Source: JAKIWV01 sp049800095 (GTDB taxonomy: Archaea; Thermoplasmatota; Thermoplasmata; Lutacidiplasmatales; UBA184). Taken from it: 13,286 nt of DNA. The DNA lies in contig JBARJD010000161.1 of NCBI GenBank assembly GCA_049800095.1, forward strand, positions 1 through 13,286, given 5' to 3'. The notes below the pieces were generated by a model. That model was not told where the DNA came from and searched no databases. It saw nothing but the letters and a program-made list of their open reading frames with translations. Both the position numbers and the translations under genes were made by a program. Position 1 is the first letter of the stretch, and each line of letters starts with the position of its first letter. Positions 11,546 to 13,286 of the stretch are shown here, one piece after another.

Positions 11546-13251
11546 ACGACCTGTTGCCCGTTTTCGTAGACCGGGACGAACGGCGGAGCCTCGAGCCACG
11601 CAACGGCTTGCGAGCTCAGGGGGAGGGCCAGATTGGCCGGGTTGAGAGCGACCCCTGAGTGCATCGCCGCATCGACCGCCACCGCTTCGATGACGCGGGG
11701 TTGGTTGTGGTTGGGGGCGTCGCTCAAGTGGAGCTCCGCGGACGCGTTGGCCCAACTCGTCCCGATGAAGAGTCCGGGCGTTGTGTCCCACGTCGCCGCG
11801 AGGCCGTCAAACCCAAACATCATGGAACTGAGTCGGTGGTCCGAGGCGACGGCCGTGTGGAGAGGTAGACCGATGCCGCCCCACAACCAAAGCGCCTGGT
11901 CCTGGTAGGTCAACCCCTCCTGGAACCCGCCGAAGTCCGATTGAGGCGGGTAGATGATCGCCGCATTCGCGGCTAAGAGGAGAACCGCGACGCAGGCGCC
12001 GGCGATCATGGCGGGTCGGCCTGCGCGGTCCTGAGCGCGAGCGACCCAACGACCGAGGCCCACCGCCAGCATCAAACCGAGCGGGATGGCGAGGAACTCT
12101 ACGTGCCGACTCGGAATGAGGACGTTTCCGATCTGAGGGATAGCGAACGCGACGACGACGGACACCGCCAGCACCGCAAGCCACGCGATCGCGAACGACC
12201 CGAGACGAGAGAGCGAGAGCAATCGTCGAGTCCCAGCGGTCAGCGCCAAGGGGAGGTAGTACGGCGAGAAGTAGAGCAGCTCGGCGGCCGTGACGTGCTG
12301 GTTCCCCGGAGGCAACGGGAGGACCAGCAGAAGTGCCAACCCGGCCACCGTGCCGGCCCCGATCACGACGATCTCCGTGACGGTGGAGCGGTCGCTGGGG
12401 TAGCGGGCTCGGCCTCCGCGGGCGCGGGTTCGTTTTCGGCGGATCCGGACCAGCACGCCGAGGGCGGCGACCCCGACGACGGCCGCCACAATGAACACGG
12501 CCGGCGGGATCGATTTGAAGACCGAAAGCCCGAGCGACGTCGAGAGGAAGCCCGGCGCGTAGTAGAACCAGTACGTCAGGAGGACGACGACGAACGCAGC
12601 CGAGAACGCGAGTTCCCGAGTGGGGAATCGATGCGCCCATCCGCCCGGTCGCCACAGTTCGAATAGAACGACGCCGCCGAGCGCGGCCAGGAGGAAGAAG
12701 TAACTCGAGAGGTGGTGCGTAACGATCAACGCCCCCGACGTGAGCGCGAGGGGAACGTACCAACGCCGGTCTTTGCGGCCCATGACATACATCCAGAGGG
12801 CCGCCACGACGAACAGGTCGCCGAGCGCTTGCGGCGCCGGGTGGGCCAGGATGTACATCCGCGGCATGGCGACGCCGGCGAACGCCGCGCCGAGCAGCGC
12901 GACGAGGTCGTGCTGGAAGAGCTTCCGGAAGAGCAGGAACAGAGGGAGCACCGAGAGCGCGCCCAGGATCGGGACGGTGTAGATCAGCGACGAGAGCGTA
13001 TCCACTCCGAGTGCGCCCGACACCGCGCCCGCGAGAGCGAACATGCCCGGGAAGTCGGGGTATCCGGTTCCCCATCCTTGGTAGGCCGGGTACTGGGCGG
13101 CGAAGTGCCCGGTCGAGACGAGCGTCGCGGTGAGCAGATAGTACTCCCCCGTGTCGGAGCCGAACAGGGAAAAGGTGAGTAGGGGCTCGAGCGCGAGGAA
13201 CACCAGAACGCAGGCCGCCGCCAAGAGCCAGGCGAACGCGGTCCGGTTCAC
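11521..13251 (-). CDS. Multi-spanning membrane protein, GT-C glycosyltransferase-like
   Basis: About 576 residues with roughly ten to twelve hydrophobic helices and a soluble C-terminal domain of about 150 residues (after PPQSDFGGF) that would face outside. Features recalling lipid-linked-sugar GT-C enzymes (PMT/ArnT/STT3 type) are an acidic motif, FGSDTGEYY, right after the first helix; HPAPQALGD; and THHLSSYFF at the end of a helix. The fold is suggested, not proven, and no substrate can be named; a role in surface glycan or lipid modification is plausible. The GTG at 13251 was preferred because a TATA-like box is centred 28 bases upstream; the ATG at 13269 (6 more residues) is the alternative if the promoter lies beyond the window. 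It ends convergently inside mptE with a 25-base overlap. Confidence 0.78.
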   Translation of the reverse strand: MNRTAFAWLLAAACVLVFLALEPLLTFSLFGSDTGEYYLLTATLVSTGHFAAQYPAYQGWGTGYPDFPGMFALAGAVSGALGVDTLSSLIYTVPILGALSVLPLFLLFRKLFQHDLVALLGAAFAGVAMPRMYILAHPAPQALGDLFVVAALWMYVMGRKDRRWYVPLALTSGALIVTHHLSSYFFLLAALGGVVLFELWRPGGWAHRFPTRELAFSAAFVVVLLTYWFYYAPGFLSTSLGLSVFKSIPPAVFIVAAVVGVAALGVLVRIRRKRTRARGGRARYPSDRSTVTEIVVIGAGTVAGLALLLVLPLPPGNQHVTAAELLYFSPYYLPLALTAGTRRLLSLSRLGSFAIAWLAVLAVSVVVAFAIPQIGNVLIPSRHVEFLAIPLGLMLAVGLGRWVARAQDRAGRPAMIAGACVAVLLLAANAAIIYPPQSDFGGFQEGLTYQDQALWLWGGIGLPLHTAVASDHRLSSMMFGFDGLAATWDTTPGLFIGTSWANASAELHLSDAPNHNQPRVIEAVAVDAAMHSGVALNPANLALPLSSQAVAWLEAPPFVPVYENGQQVVYWVDWGT

Positions 13252-13274
13252 GCAGAAGCCCGAGGTCATCGACC

Positions 13275-13283
13275 GTATAATTT
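13275..13283 (-). promoter_or_regulatory. TATA-like box of the membrane protein gene
   Basis: On the minus strand AAATTATAC sits in an AT-rich patch at the very end of the window. It is centred 28 bases before the GTG at 13251 but only 10 before the ATG at 13269, so it favours a leaderless start at the GTG. The patch may extend outside the window, so its exact core is uncertain. Confidence 0.45.
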
Positions 13284-13286
13284 ATT

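Noticed and set aside
11807..13075. 422-codon minus-strand frame within the membrane protein gene
   Set aside because: Arg/Pro/Gly-rich shadow of the hydrophobic, membrane-segmented frame that is clearly the real one.
1..13286. CRISPR array, insertion sequence, defence island or biosynthetic cluster
   Set aside because: No regularly spaced repeats, transposase, terminal inverted repeats, or nuclease/helicase or synthase genes were seen; gene content is mainly conserved archaeal housekeeping.

Overview
The window is archaeal. It carries the archaea-only GatD/GatE tRNA amidotransferase, an ftsZ-secE-spt5-rpl11 cluster, an MptE-type pterin pyrophosphokinase, an archaeal-type phosphoglycolate phosphatase, an Hsp20 chaperone and TATA-type promoters. 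DNA is GC-rich (roughly 65% by eye), coding is dense on both strands, GTG starts are common and several genes look leaderless. A high-GC Thermoplasmatota-like euryarchaeon is my best guess, but no 16S or marker phylogeny is available here. No rRNA, tRNA, CRISPR array, insertion sequence or origin was found, and no gene-free gap exceeds about 115 bases.

Left block (1-4347, plus strand): gatD (5' end cut by the window), gatE, a LOG/TIGR00725-like nucleotide-binding protein and an archaeal phosphoglycolate phosphatase are chained by 4-base stop/start overlaps (ATGA, GTGA, GTGA). An 8-Cys small zinc-binding protein follows after 8 bases. This looks like one translationally coupled operon mixing Gln-tRNA synthesis with small-molecule metabolism.

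Middle block (4376-7606): a small two-helix membrane protein (minus) diverges from a cytosolic HExxHxxGxxD putative metalloprotein (plus). Then comes a single-anchor, probably surface-exposed protein of visibly lower GC. An hsp20 gene follows; its promoter is tiled by three inverted repeats, and its frame runs on through a terminator-like hairpin into a D-2-hydroxyacid dehydrogenase-family gene.

Right-central block (7610-10746, minus strand): ftsZ, secE, spt5, rpl11 and a 97-residue unknown form a tight operon (gaps of 9 and 8 bases, then overlaps of 11 and 4). It joins cell division, protein export, transcription elongation and the ribosome. Spt5 has an N-terminal extension of about 180 residues (Pro-rich segment plus a predicted beta-sandwich), and L11 lacks the usual Pro-Pro of its N-terminal loop. 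L1, L10 and L12 do not follow L11 here.

Right block (10783-13286): one palindromic TATA box appears to serve ftsZ leftward and a leaderless mptE rightward. mptE overlaps tail-to-tail by 25 bases with a large multi-spanning membrane protein of glycosyltransferase-C-like appearance. Most of the window is conserved archaeal housekeeping; the best candidates for novelty are the Spt5 extension, the Hsp20 stop loss with its promoter architecture, and the unknown small proteins.
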